A stretch of DNA of 64,000 nucleotides from Massilia agri. GTDB taxonomy: Bacteria > Pseudomonadota > Gammaproteobacteria > Burkholderiales > Burkholderiaceae_D. The translations under genes were made by a program, and so were the position numbers. The stretch lies in NCBI RefSeq assembly GCF_024753255.1, contig NZ_JANUHA010000002.1, forward strand, positions 310,001 to 374,000, in the 5' to 3' direction. The notes under the pieces were generated by a model. It did no database searches, was not told the origin of the DNA, and saw only the letters and a list, made by a program, of their open reading frames with translations. Numbering within the stretch: position 1 is the first letter of the stretch; every line of letters begins with the position of its first letter. Shown here piece by piece: positions 17,249 to 24,749 of the stretch.

Positions 17249-18340
17249 TTATCGACCCTGTGTGCCCGGCGAGCGCGGCGAAATGAATGCCTTGTGAAAC
17301 AGGTGTTGGGCAAGCATCAGGGGCGGCATGCGCAGCCAGTTGCCGCGCACATACAGGGCAAAGCGTGCGCAGGCCGTGAAGCGGTCGGCGCAGCTCTCAT
17401 GGTCGGGCTGCAGGGCGCGCTCGAACAGGGCGTCCATCAGCCGCAGCAGGACCGGATTGGGACGGCCCCGCCCCGCCGCCGCCACAACCTGCGGGGGAAC
17501 GGCGGTGCCGAACAGGCGCCCGCTGTAGCGCAGGGCATAGAAGAGCGGGCGCGCCAGCTGCAGTTCGCATGCGCGCGCCGGCAGCGTGTCCCAGAATCCC
17601 GGCACGGCGCCGAAATGCTGCAGGAGGCGGTGGATGTCGAACAGGTCGCGCAGGCCCTTGTCGAACTCGCCGTCATGGAACAGGTGGGTGGCGCTGTGCA
17701 GCACCATGTCGACCGGGGCCAGCATGTGCCAGCCGGGATGGCCGGGCAGCGCCACGGCGGCGGCACGCAGCTTTTCTGGGTCGGGACGGACGCGCGCCGT
17801 GAGCGGCAGGATGGCGTGGTGCACGTCGATGGTGTTGCCCCGCTGCATATGCTGCATCGGGGGCAGCTCGTGCATCCAGGTGCGGTAATAGCGCTGGTCG
17901 TAGGCGTCGAGCGACGTCACCTTCCAGCCGGCCAGCATCAGCGCCGCCTCGACCTCGTCCAGGCGCGATTGCGGGACCAGGATGTCGATGTCGGAAAACA
18001 GGCGTCCGCGCGAGGCGGGCAGCCCGGCCATCAGGTAGGCCGAGCCTTTGAGCAGGATCAGCGGGATGCCCGTGCGCGCCAGCGCATCCGCGATTTGCCT
18101 GGCTTCGAACTGCGCGGCCTGGTGGTGGCGCCGGCCGCTCACGGCGGCCCATTCCAGGTGAGCCCGCGGGCGCGCCGGCACGGCGTCCAGCAGCCCGTGC
18201 TCGCTCGCCAGCAGGTAGAGGGTGAAGGCCAGCCTGGCCGCCACGGCCTGGCGCAGCAGGAGGTCCCAGTCGGCCGGCGCGAGGGCAGCCAGGCGCTGCG
18301 GTTGGCGCAGCACGGCAAGCAGGAGCGGCAAGTCCTTCAT
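17249..18340 (-). CDS. nucleotidyltransferase family protein (PF14907-like)
   Basis: 363 aa. The signature ILLKGSAYLMAGL followed by RLFSDIDILV (residues 96-122, acidic pair D117/D119) is that of the uncharacterised nucleotidyltransferase family that travels with HprK-related kinase A in PEP-CTERM genomes. Lone enzymes of this fold usually transfer a nucleotide or sugar-1-phosphate; the substrate is unknown. The start codon overlaps the stop of the kinase gene by four bases, so it is the last gene of the 20170-to-17249 operon. Confidence 0.8.
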   Translation of the reverse strand: MKDLPLLLAVLRQPQRLAALAPADWDLLLRQAVAARLAFTLYLLASEHGLLDAVPARPRAHLEWAAVSGRRHHQAAQFEARQIADALARTGIPLILLKGSAYLMAGLPASRGRLFSDIDILVPQSRLDEVEAALMLAGWKVTSLDAYDQRYYRTWMHELPPMQHMQRGNTIDVHHAILPLTARVRPDPEKLRAAAVALPGHPGWHMLAPVDMVLHSATHLFHDGEFDKGLRDLFDIHRLLQHFGAVPGFWDTLPARACELQLARPLFYALRYSGRLFGTAVPPQVVAAAGRGRPNPVLLRLMDALFERALQPDHESCADRFTACARFALYVRGNWLRMPPLMLAQHLFHKAFISPRSPGTQGR

Positions 18341-19251
18341 GCGCCCTCCCCGGCCAGCCGGTCGAAGGCTGTCACCGCATCGTCCAGCGCGCTGTAGGTG
18401 AAATCGTAGGCGGGGGCGGCATCGACGAGGCGAGCGACGCTCGAGAAGCCCTGGGCGCCCAGCAGGCTGTAGTTGAAGGCGTTCTCGGCGACGCGCAGGA
18501 AGGCGCGGGTGGAGGCGAGCGCTTCCAGGCGCGGCGCGGCGTCAGGTTGGTAGCGCGGGAAGATGACCCAGCCGGGCCGCGCCGTTTCCGCGGCGCGCCG
18601 CACGCTGTCCAGCGGAGCCTTCAGGTGCGCGATCGTCCCCTTGGCGGTATCGACCGAGGGCCGGCTGAAGACCGGATCGTGCGCGAACCCCTTGATCAGT
18701 CCGATCGACGCGTTCTTCAGGCTGATTGGACGCGGCAGCGGCGTCAGTTCGCCGCTTGCGGTGGAAATCAGCGCCAGTTCATCCGACAGCAGGCGCCAGC
18801 CGCGGCAGACCAGGGCGGCGCACAGCGTGCTCTTGCCGGAACCGGAAGGCGCCGGCAGGATCGCCGCCCGGCCGTTCTTTTCCACGACCGCGGCATGCAG
18901 GATCAGGTAATCGTGGGCGCGGCTCGAAACGCACCAGTTCAGCGCCCATTCGAACAGCGAGAAGGCATGGTCCGCAGGCAGGGGCAGGAAGGGCGCCACG
19001 CCGTCGAGGTCGAAGCGGGCCTGGGGGCGCAGCCAGCGCCGCAGGCCGCCCGAGGGGCGCAGGTTCAAGTGGAAATCGGCGAAGCCGGCCGGGTCGGCCA
19101 AGGGGTAGGCCCCGTACAGCAGCGCGATGCCTTCCGCCACCGCCGGCAGCGGGCTGCGGACGCTGGCGACGAAAGGCCCGGTGGCCAGGCGCAGGCCGGG
19201 GCCGGCCAGGCGCTCGCACAAGGCGCGGTAGGAGAGACCGCCGACATTCAT
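18337..19251 (-). CDS. HprK-related kinase A
   Basis: 304 aa from ATG 19251, which overlaps the end of the PqqD-like gene by four bases; longer in-frame starts run into that gene. The P-loop is APSGSGKST (residues 134-142), then GWRLLSDELALI, which corresponds to the acidic metal-binding step of HPr kinase. The N-terminal 110 residues are a domain not present in HPr kinases (GIALLYGAYPL, FADFHLNLRPS). Members are kinase-like proteins of the 'HPr-rel-A' system; a phosphorylated target has not been established. It is probably cytoplasmic. Confidence 0.85.
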   Translation of the reverse strand: MNVGGLSYRALCERLAGPGLRLATGPFVASVRSPLPAVAEGIALLYGAYPLADPAGFADFHLNLRPSGGLRRWLRPQARFDLDGVAPFLPLPADHAFSLFEWALNWCVSSRAHDYLILHAAVVEKNGRAAILPAPSGSGKSTLCAALVCRGWRLLSDELALISTASGELTPLPRPISLKNASIGLIKGFAHDPVFSRPSVDTAKGTIAHLKAPLDSVRRAAETARPGWVIFPRYQPDAAPRLEALASTRAFLRVAENAFNYSLLGAQGFSSVARLVDAAPAYDFTYSALDDAVTAFDRLAGEGA

Positions 19252-19517
19252 GCAGGCTGCACCAGCATCAGTTCCTGCAGTTCGGCCAACAGCGCGGCGA
19301 TATCCTCGGGCTCCTGCGCTTCGCCGCACAGGCCCTGCAGCGCCGCCGGCGCCAGGGGTCCGGCCTGCAGCGCGCGCAATACCTGCATGGCCTGCGCATC
19401 GAGCAGATGGGTATCGCCCGACAGATCATTGAAAACGAGGTGTTCGTCGCCTGCGCCGTGATGCAGGAGGGCCTGGCCGGGAACCAGGCGCCAGGCGCCC
19501 GGGAATGCTTGCAACAC
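19248..19517 (-). CDS. HPr-rel-A system PqqD-family peptide chaperone
   Basis: 89 aa from a GTG at 19517; the frame is open to 19577, but that would overlap the preceding gene by 49 bases. WRLVPGQALLHHGAGDEHLVFNDLSGDTHLLDAQAMQVLRAL is the winged-helix PqqD/RRE fold, which in RiPP pathways holds a precursor peptide for modifying enzymes. No radical-SAM or cyclodehydratase partner is adjacent. The partners are the HprK-related kinase and nucleotidyltransferase, which suggests a different peptide-directed modification (inference). Confidence 0.75.
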   Translation of the reverse strand: MLQAFPGAWRLVPGQALLHHGAGDEHLVFNDLSGDTHLLDAQAMQVLRALQAGPLAPAALQGLCGEAQEPEDIAALLAELQELMLVQPA

Positions 19518-19528
19518 GCCTGCAGCCC

Positions 19529-20170
19529 TTACATCATCGTGCTCTTCAGGTAGATGACGATGTCGGCGCCATTCCACACCACGTCTTTCTTGGGCGAATA
19601 GGTCTGGGTCCGGGCGTAGCTGTTCCAGATCTCCATCACTTCGCGCTCGGGCAGCTGCGGCACCTTGCCGGAACGCGCGTTCAGCAGCGCCGCCACGAGG
19701 TGGCGCGCCACATTATCCTGGTCGATATTCGTCTTGGGTCCCTTCGACTTGCCGGTATGTTTGGGCCCCATATCCTGGTCGACCACTTCGAGCAGCGTTT
19801 GCGTAGCAAGCGGCGCGGTGAAGGTGCTACCGCAACTGAACACCTTGGAAAATTCGGTTTCGGTACTCAAGCCCGCCTTCTCCCACTCCCCCGTCCATCT
19901 GGACCAGTAGCCGGGAGAACGGCCGCTGCAACTGGCGCCGGGAGAAATACTCGCATTCGGTCCGGAGGCAAAACCCGAGGTGGTGGTGCAGGTCATCGCC
20001 ATCCCCGGCTTGCTGACCAGGGTCATGATGACGCCGCCGGCAAGACCGGTCCTGGCGAAGCGCCGGCGCGCGGCGCCCTTGCTGCCGATTGCTTGCGCAG
20101 CAGGCAGGTCAGTGGAGACGGGCGTTTCAGGGTCGCGATGGTCTTGAGGAGTCACGATCGTGTCTTTCAT
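19529..20170 (-). CDS. hypothetical protein with Tat-like signal, first gene of HprK-related operon
   Basis: 213 aa from ATG 20170; an upstream TTG in frame exists at 20206. Not a family I recognise. After a short polar start, residues about 36-60 read ARRRFARTGLAGGVIMTLVSKPGMA. This is a twin-arginine-like motif followed by a hydrophobic stretch, so the protein may be exported. The following segment is Cys/Ser/Thr/Gly-rich (MTCTTTSGFASGPNASISPGASCSGRS) and the C-terminal half is ordinary globular sequence. It is the promoter-proximal gene of the PqqD/kinase/nucleotidyltransferase operon and sits 28 nt behind a near-consensus sigma54 promoter. It could be the substrate of that system (inference). 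Confidence 0.72.
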   Translation of the reverse strand: MKDTIVTPQDHRDPETPVSTDLPAAQAIGSKGAARRRFARTGLAGGVIMTLVSKPGMAMTCTTTSGFASGPNASISPGASCSGRSPGYWSRWTGEWEKAGLSTETEFSKVFSCGSTFTAPLATQTLLEVVDQDMGPKHTGKSKGPKTNIDQDNVARHLVAALLNARSGKVPQLPEREVMEIWNSYARTQTYSPKKDVVWNGADIVIYLKSTMM

Positions 20171-20209
20171 GAGGCGGAATGAAGGCAGGGAAACAACAAA
20201 TGACAAAAA

Positions 20210-20224
20210 GCAATTTTTATGCCA
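20210..20224 (-). promoter_or_regulatory. sigma54 promoter of the HprK-related operon
   Basis: The minus strand reads TGGCATAAAAATTGC, with GG and GC ten bases apart and a full TTGC at -12. The predicted start is about 20198, giving a 28-nt leader to ATG 20170. Confidence 0.82.
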
Positions 20225-20333
20225 CTGCAGACGCCGTCTTATTTCTTATTCTAAATCAAAAGTTTAGCCTTCCACCGTTTGGTCAAGCCGATGGTGTTGT
20301 AAGAATCATCGACAGCGTCCCTGCGCTCCCCCC

Positions 20334-20951
20334 TTAGAAGAAGCTTTCCGGAATGACGAGCACGTCGCCCGGCCGCATCGGCATGTTGGCCGAGATGTCG
20401 CCCTCGCGGATCAGGTCATCCAGGCGCACGTTCAGTTTTTCCTGCTTGCCGTCGACGTTGCGGATGATGCTGGCCTTGTTGCCGGCTGCGAATTCCGTAA
20501 TGCCGCCGACCATGATCAGGACATCCATGAGCGACATGTCACGACGGTAAGGCAGGGCCTGGGGACGGGCCGCTTGGCCGATCACGCGGATCTGGTCGCC
20601 GTAATTGCCGACAAAATTGGTCACAATGACGGTGACCACTGGCTGCTGGATAAATTTCCCCAGCGCCTGTTCGATGTCGCGCGCCAGCTGGGTCGAGGTC
20701 TTGCCAGCGGCCGGCAGGTCTTCGACCAGCGGCGTCGTGATCTTGCCGTCCGGGCGGACCGGGACCGAGCTCGACACTTCCGGATTGCGCCAGACCGTGA
20801 CGGTCACATTGTCTCCCGGCCCGATCAGGTAGTCCGGATTGACCGGCGCCAGCGCCGCAGCGCTTGGCGGCGTGGGCGTGGCGCAGCCGGCCAGGGCCAG
20901 CGCGGCGGCCAGCATCAGCGCAATCTGTTTCATCATCTTCTTCATGCTCAC
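20334..20951 (-). CDS. XrtA/PEP-CTERM system exopolysaccharide export lipoprotein (Wza/EpsE-like)
   Basis: 205 aa. Signal peptide with lipobox LAGC (about residues 20-23). Residues about 40-125 form the Poly_export domain (YLIGPGDNVTVTVWRNPEVSSSVPVRPDGKITTPLVEDLPAAGKTSTQLARDIEQAL), followed by one SLBB-like repeat (QIRVIGQAARPQALPYRRDMSLMDVLIMVGGI). It is short compared with Wza, as usual for the XrtA family. It should form or gate the outer-membrane export channel for the polysaccharide made by the operon at 22219. It lies on the opposite strand with the protease gene in between. Confidence 0.92.
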   Translation of the reverse strand: MSMKKMMKQIALMLAAALALAGCATPTPPSAAALAPVNPDYLIGPGDNVTVTVWRNPEVSSSVPVRPDGKITTPLVEDLPAAGKTSTQLARDIEQALGKFIQQPVVTVIVTNFVGNYGDQIRVIGQAARPQALPYRRDMSLMDVLIMVGGITEFAAGNKASIIRNVDGKQEKLNVRLDDLIREGDISANMPMRPGDVLVIPESFF

Positions 20952-21056
20952 GTCAAATCCCTTCCCGACAGCTTCAAAATTGTTGTTTTGCCATGAATGG
21001 CCGAGTTGTATTGTATAACGACTATTTCCTTAAAAGCCGAGTGTCGCGTGCGGTGC

Positions 21057-21836
21057 TCACTTCTGTTGCAATAATGCGTGCACGTAGCGCACCGGAATGG
21101 CATAGGTGATGCCGCTGGGGGCGCTGATCGCCGTTTCCTTGAGTCCTTTCACGAACACCATATTGATGACTGCCTGGACGACGCCGCTGTCCGGGTCGTA
21201 GACCGGGCTGCCGCTGTTGCCCGGATAGGCCGTGCCGTCGAGCTGGTAGATATCGAAGCGGGAGCGCGCCAGCTGGGTGATGGCGCGCGCGTCCAGCTTG
21301 CGTGAGCTGAGCGAAGGCATGACGATCGGCGTGATCGCCGCAAGGGTGGCGCGGTGAGTGGCCGGGTGCAGGCCCAGCACCATGCCGAGCGGGAAACCGG
21401 TGAAGGCCAGCGCCGAACCTTCCAGCACCTGGTCCGGCTCGCCCAACTGGAGGGCCGGCAGCGGCTCACCCTCGATCCGCAGGTGGGCCAGGTCATGCTC
21501 GCGGTCGATCGCCACCAGGCGTGCGGCCCGGAAGGCGAGGCCATTGCGTTCGCGCAGCACGATGCCGAGGGTTTCCTTGCCCGCCTCGCCGCTTACCGGC
21601 GGCACGACGTGGGCATTGGTAACCACGCTCAGGCCATCGCCGACCACGAAGCCGGTACCGAAGAAGGCGATCGCGGGGCTGCGGGTTCGCAGTTCGGTAC
21701 CGATCCCGACCACCGAGCGCTTCACCAGAGGAATCGTCTTCGTCAGCTCGGCCCGGGCTGGCGCCAGGGGCGCGAACAGCAGCGCCGGCAGCAGGCAGGA
21801 GGACACCAGCAGGCGGCGCTTTCTTGTCATCGTCAT
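21057..21836 (-). CDS. secreted trypsin-like (S1C-type) serine protease without PDZ
   Basis: 259 aa. Residues 1-29 are a signal peptide (cut after APARA). The catalytic triad is visible: His76 in TNAHVV, Asp115 in DREHDLAHL, Ser208 in YPGNSGSPVY. The chain ends soon after the protease domain, so the PDZ domains of DegP/DegQ are absent. It is expected to be periplasmic or extracytoplasmic. It sits between the export lipoprotein gene and the divergent EPS operon, so it may process matrix or sorted proteins (inference). Confidence 0.88.
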   Translation of the reverse strand: MTMTRKRRLLVSSCLLPALLFAPLAPARAELTKTIPLVKRSVVGIGTELRTRSPAIAFFGTGFVVGDGLSVVTNAHVVPPVSGEAGKETLGIVLRERNGLAFRAARLVAIDREHDLAHLRIEGEPLPALQLGEPDQVLEGSALAFTGFPLGMVLGLHPATHRATLAAITPIVMPSLSSRKLDARAITQLARSRFDIYQLDGTAYPGNSGSPVYDPDSGVVQAVINMVFVKGLKETAISAPSGITYAIPVRYVHALLQQK

Positions 21837-22218
21837 ATCACATTCGTCGTGTAAAGAACGTATTCAATTTGCAATCAATCGTGCAAGCTATTTCGGGTAA
21901 TCAACACTACAATAACAAAATTCAAGGTCGCCGGTGGGTCTCTTCGGGGTCACGGGGACGCGAGAAAAAGTTAAAATAATGCAATCTCCGCAGGGAACTT
22001 TTATTTTCGAGAATGCAATTTTATGTTGGATTTGATAGGTTTTTAAGCACAAAATGTCTTGCTTGCTGGAATTTGTGTTGCAAACTCGGTGCATTTGGCG
22101 AGGAAAGTGTGGAATTTTCCGAAGCGCAATTGCAATTGCTTGATGTACAAGCGATCATGCAACACGTTTAATGATTGTTGAGTCCGGACTCCCCGGACAT
22201 TGATGTGAGATTGACAAG
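21837..22218. other. 382-base divergent control region of the EPS operon
   Basis: No credible gene. The stretch is much more AT-rich than its surroundings. It contains the sigma54 promoter at 22067, a perfect 14-bp palindrome GCAATTGCAATTGC (22126-22139), and close to the first gene GAGTCCGGACTC (22180-22191). The latter can alternatively fold as GTCCGG/CCGGAC (22182-22187 with 22193-22198) in the transcript leader. Together they suggest regulated transcription and possibly a leader structure near the ribosome site. Confidence 0.6.
22067..22081 (+). promoter_or_regulatory. sigma54 promoter of the main EPS/XrtA operon
   Basis: TGGAATTTGTGTTGC has GG-N10-GC spacing and a perfect TTGCA at -12; the -24 flank deviates from CAC. 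The predicted start is about 22093, leaving a 126-nt leader before the chain-length gene at 22219. Confidence 0.7.
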
Positions 22219-23751
22219 ATGGCAGAACTGACAGCGCTGGTCCTGAATTTCCTGAAGGCGATCGGAAAATATCGCTGGCATGCGATCGTGATCACCTGGA
22301 TCGTCGCCCTGTGCGGCTGGGCGGTCGTCCTCAAGCTCCCCAACCAGTACGAAGCCTCGGCCCGGGTCTACGTCGATACCCAGAGCATCCTGAAACCCCT
22401 GCTGTCCGGCATGACCATGATGCCGAACCTGGACCAGCAGGTCATGTTCATGCGCCGCACGCTGATCAGCCGCCCGAACGTGGAGCGGGTGATGCGCATG
22501 GTCGACCTCGACGTCCAGGCTTCCACGCCGAAAGAACACGAGGCCCTGGTGGAAAAGCTGATGTCGAAGATCAAGATCGCCGGCACCGAACGCGACGACA
22601 TCTACACCATCAGCTACACCGCGCCGAGCGCCCAGCAGGGCAAGGACGTGGTGCAGGCCTTCCTCACCATCTTCGTCGAAGGCAGCTTCGGCGGCAAGAA
22701 ACAGGACTCCGAAAAGGCCGTCCAGTTCATCGACGACCAGATCCGCAACTACGAGGAAAAGCTGGCCGCCGCCGAGAACTCGCTGAAGGAATTCAAGATT
22801 CGCAATATGGGCATGTTGCCGGGCGAAGGCGGGGGTTTCCACGCCCGCGTGGGTACGACGACCGAGGCGCTGAATCAGGCGCGGCTCGAATTGGCGGAAG
22901 CCGAGCAGGCTCGGAACGCAATCCGCCGCCAGATCTCCGGCACGCCCGCGGCGCCAGGCGAAAAGCCTGCGCCGGTTCCGGTTGATCCCGAGCTGGAAGC
23001 GCGCATTGCCACCGTCACCAAGAACCTCGACGCCCTGCGCCTGCAGTACACCGAACAACACCCGGACATCATCGCCAACCGGCGCCTGCTCGAGCAGCTG
23101 CAGGCGCGCAAGGTCGAAGAAAGCAAGCGTCCACGCGAGACGCTCGATCCGGGCGCCAGCTACAGTCCCATGCTGCAGCAGCTCAAGGTGTCGCTGTCAG
23201 ACGCCGAAGCGCGCGTCGCGTCGCTGCAGGCGCGTGTTTCCGAGTACTCGACGCGCCTGGCCCAGCTGCGCGCCCAGAGCGCCTCGGTGCCGGAGATCGA
23301 AGCCCAGCTCACCCAGCTGAACCGCGACTACGAGATCAACCGCGAAAACTACCAGCAGCTGGTGCAGCGTCGTGAATCGGCCAAGCTTTCCGGCGACCTG
23401 TCTTCGGCCACCGACATGCTGACCTTCCGCGTGGTCGATCCGCCGATCGCGCCCGCAATGCCGTCCGGCCCGAACCGTATGCTGCTGTTCTCGGCCGTGT
23501 TCGCCGGAGCGTTGCTGGCCGGCCTGGCCGGCGCCTTCCTGATGAGCCAGTTCCGCCCGACCTTCCTGAGCCAGTCCGCCCTGCGCGAGGCCACCGAGGT
23601 CCCGATCCTGGGCTCGATCAGCATGAACTGGACCGCCGCCCAGACCGTGCGCCGCAAGCGCCGCCTGATGGCGCTCGCCGCCTCGGTGCTGGTGCTGTTC
23701 GGCACCTATGGCGCCGGTGTCGCCGCCATTCTCGTGCGCCCGACGCTGTAA
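22219..23751 (+). CDS. XrtA system polysaccharide chain-length determinant (Wzz-like)
   Basis: 510 aa inner-membrane protein. A first membrane segment is near residues 14-36 (YRWHAIVITWIVALCGWAVVLKLP). A long periplasmic coiled-coil region follows (RIATVTKNLDALRLQYTEQHPD; EARVASLQARVSEYSTRLAQLRAQ). A second membrane pair comes near 415-440 and 475-500. It belongs to the Wzz/PCP family that sets polymer length and works with the tyrosine kinase of the next gene, only 23 bases away. It is the first gene of the 17-gene plus-strand operon. Confidence 0.93.
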   Translation: MAELTALVLNFLKAIGKYRWHAIVITWIVALCGWAVVLKLPNQYEASARVYVDTQSILKPLLSGMTMMPNLDQQVMFMRRTLISRPNVERVMRMVDLDVQASTPKEHEALVEKLMSKIKIAGTERDDIYTISYTAPSAQQGKDVVQAFLTIFVEGSFGGKKQDSEKAVQFIDDQIRNYEEKLAAAENSLKEFKIRNMGMLPGEGGGFHARVGTTTEALNQARLELAEAEQARNAIRRQISGTPAAPGEKPAPVPVDPELEARIATVTKNLDALRLQYTEQHPDIIANRRLLEQLQARKVEESKRPRETLDPGASYSPMLQQLKVSLSDAEARVASLQARVSEYSTRLAQLRAQSASVPEIEAQLTQLNRDYEINRENYQQLVQRRESAKLSGDLSSATDMLTFRVVDPPIAPAMPSGPNRMLLFSAVFAGALLAGLAGAFLMSQFRPTFLSQSALREATEVPILGSISMNWTAAQTVRRKRRLMALAASVLVLFGTYGAGVAAILVRPTL

Positions 23752-23774
23752 GCGGCGCCCCAAGGAGTTAAAAC

Positions 23775-24749
23775 GTGAGCATTATCGAAAAAGCAGCAAG
23801 CCGCATCGACCGCCAGCGCAGCAGCGCCATGGCCGCCCCCGTCACCGCCCCGATCGACAACGCCGACGCATCGCTGGCGCTGGCCGCACCTGGCGCCGAG
23901 GCAGTCGCCGTCCTCGAAGCACCCGCAGCCGCGGCACCTGCGGCTGCGCCTGCCGTCGTCCATGGCGCGGGCCCGGATGTGGGCTCCCCTGCCCCTGCCG
24001 CCGCGCCAGCTTCCCGCGCCAATCCCCGCATGGTCGAACTCGACCTGGCGAAGATGCGCGACATGGGGATGGTCACCGCCGCCGGCGGACGCACCACCCT
24101 GCTCGAGGAATTCCGCATCATCAAGCGCCCGCTGCTCAAGCGTGCCTTTGGCGAGCGCGCCGAAGGCGCGATGCCGCCGAACCTGATCATGATCACCAGC
24201 TCGCTGCCGGGCGAAGGCAAGACCTACTGCGCCATCAACCTGGCGATGAGCATCGCGATGGAACTCGACCATACGGTGCTGCTGGTCGACGCCGACGTCG
24301 CCCGCCCCTCGGTGCTGCGCACCCTCGGCCTGCCGGCCCAGCGCGGCCTGATGGACATCCTGGTGGACGACAAGCTCGACCTGTCCGACGTCCTGCTGCG
24401 CACCAATGTCGACACCCTGTCGATCCTGCCGGCCGGCACCAGCACTCCACGCGCCACCGAGCTGCTGGCCAGCTCGACGATGAGCAGCCTGGTCACCGAG
24501 ATCGCCAACCGCTATCCGGACCGCGTCGTGATCTTCGATTCGCCGCCGCTGCTCCTGACCAGCGAATCGCGGGTGCTGGCCAGCCACATGGGCCAGATCG
24601 TGGTGGTGGTCGAAGCGCAGACCACGACCCAGCACGCGGTCAAGGAAGCGCTGCACAAGCTGGAAGGCTTCAAGAACGTCAACCTCATCTACAACAAGAC
24701 CAGGGACATTCCTGGCATCGAAGAGACGTATGACTACCACTACGGTTGA
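23775..24749 (+). CDS. XrtA-associated tyrosine autokinase (BY-kinase)
   Basis: 324 aa from GTG 23775, with AGGAG eight bases upstream. Residues 20-85 are an Ala/Pro-rich linker. The kinase domain has the Walker A' motif SSLPGEGKT (about residue 140), Walker A-prime strand VLLVDADVARPS and Walker B VVIFDSPPLLL. The C-terminus ends TYDYHYG, three closely spaced tyrosines that should be the autophosphorylated cluster. It is cytoplasmic and couples to the chain-length protein to control polymerisation and export. The 3' end overlaps the next gene by 20 bases. Confidence 0.92.
   Translation: MSIIEKAASRIDRQRSSAMAAPVTAPIDNADASLALAAPGAEAVAVLEAPAAAAPAAAPAVVHGAGPDVGSPAPAAAPASRANPRMVELDLAKMRDMGMVTAAGGRTTLLEEFRIIKRPLLKRAFGERAEGAMPPNLIMITSSLPGEGKTYCAINLAMSIAMELDHTVLLVDADVARPSVLRTLGLPAQRGLMDILVDDKLDLSDVLLRTNVDTLSILPAGTSTPRATELLASSTMSSLVTEIANRYPDRVVIFDSPPLLLTSESRVLASHMGQIVVVVEAQTTTQHAVKEALHKLEGFKNVNLIYNKTRDIPGIEETYDYHYG

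Noticed and set aside
21888..22094. 68-codon minus-strand frame in the EPS control region
   Set aside because: It is AT-rich with poor codon use, has no ribosome site, and overlaps the sigma54 promoter.
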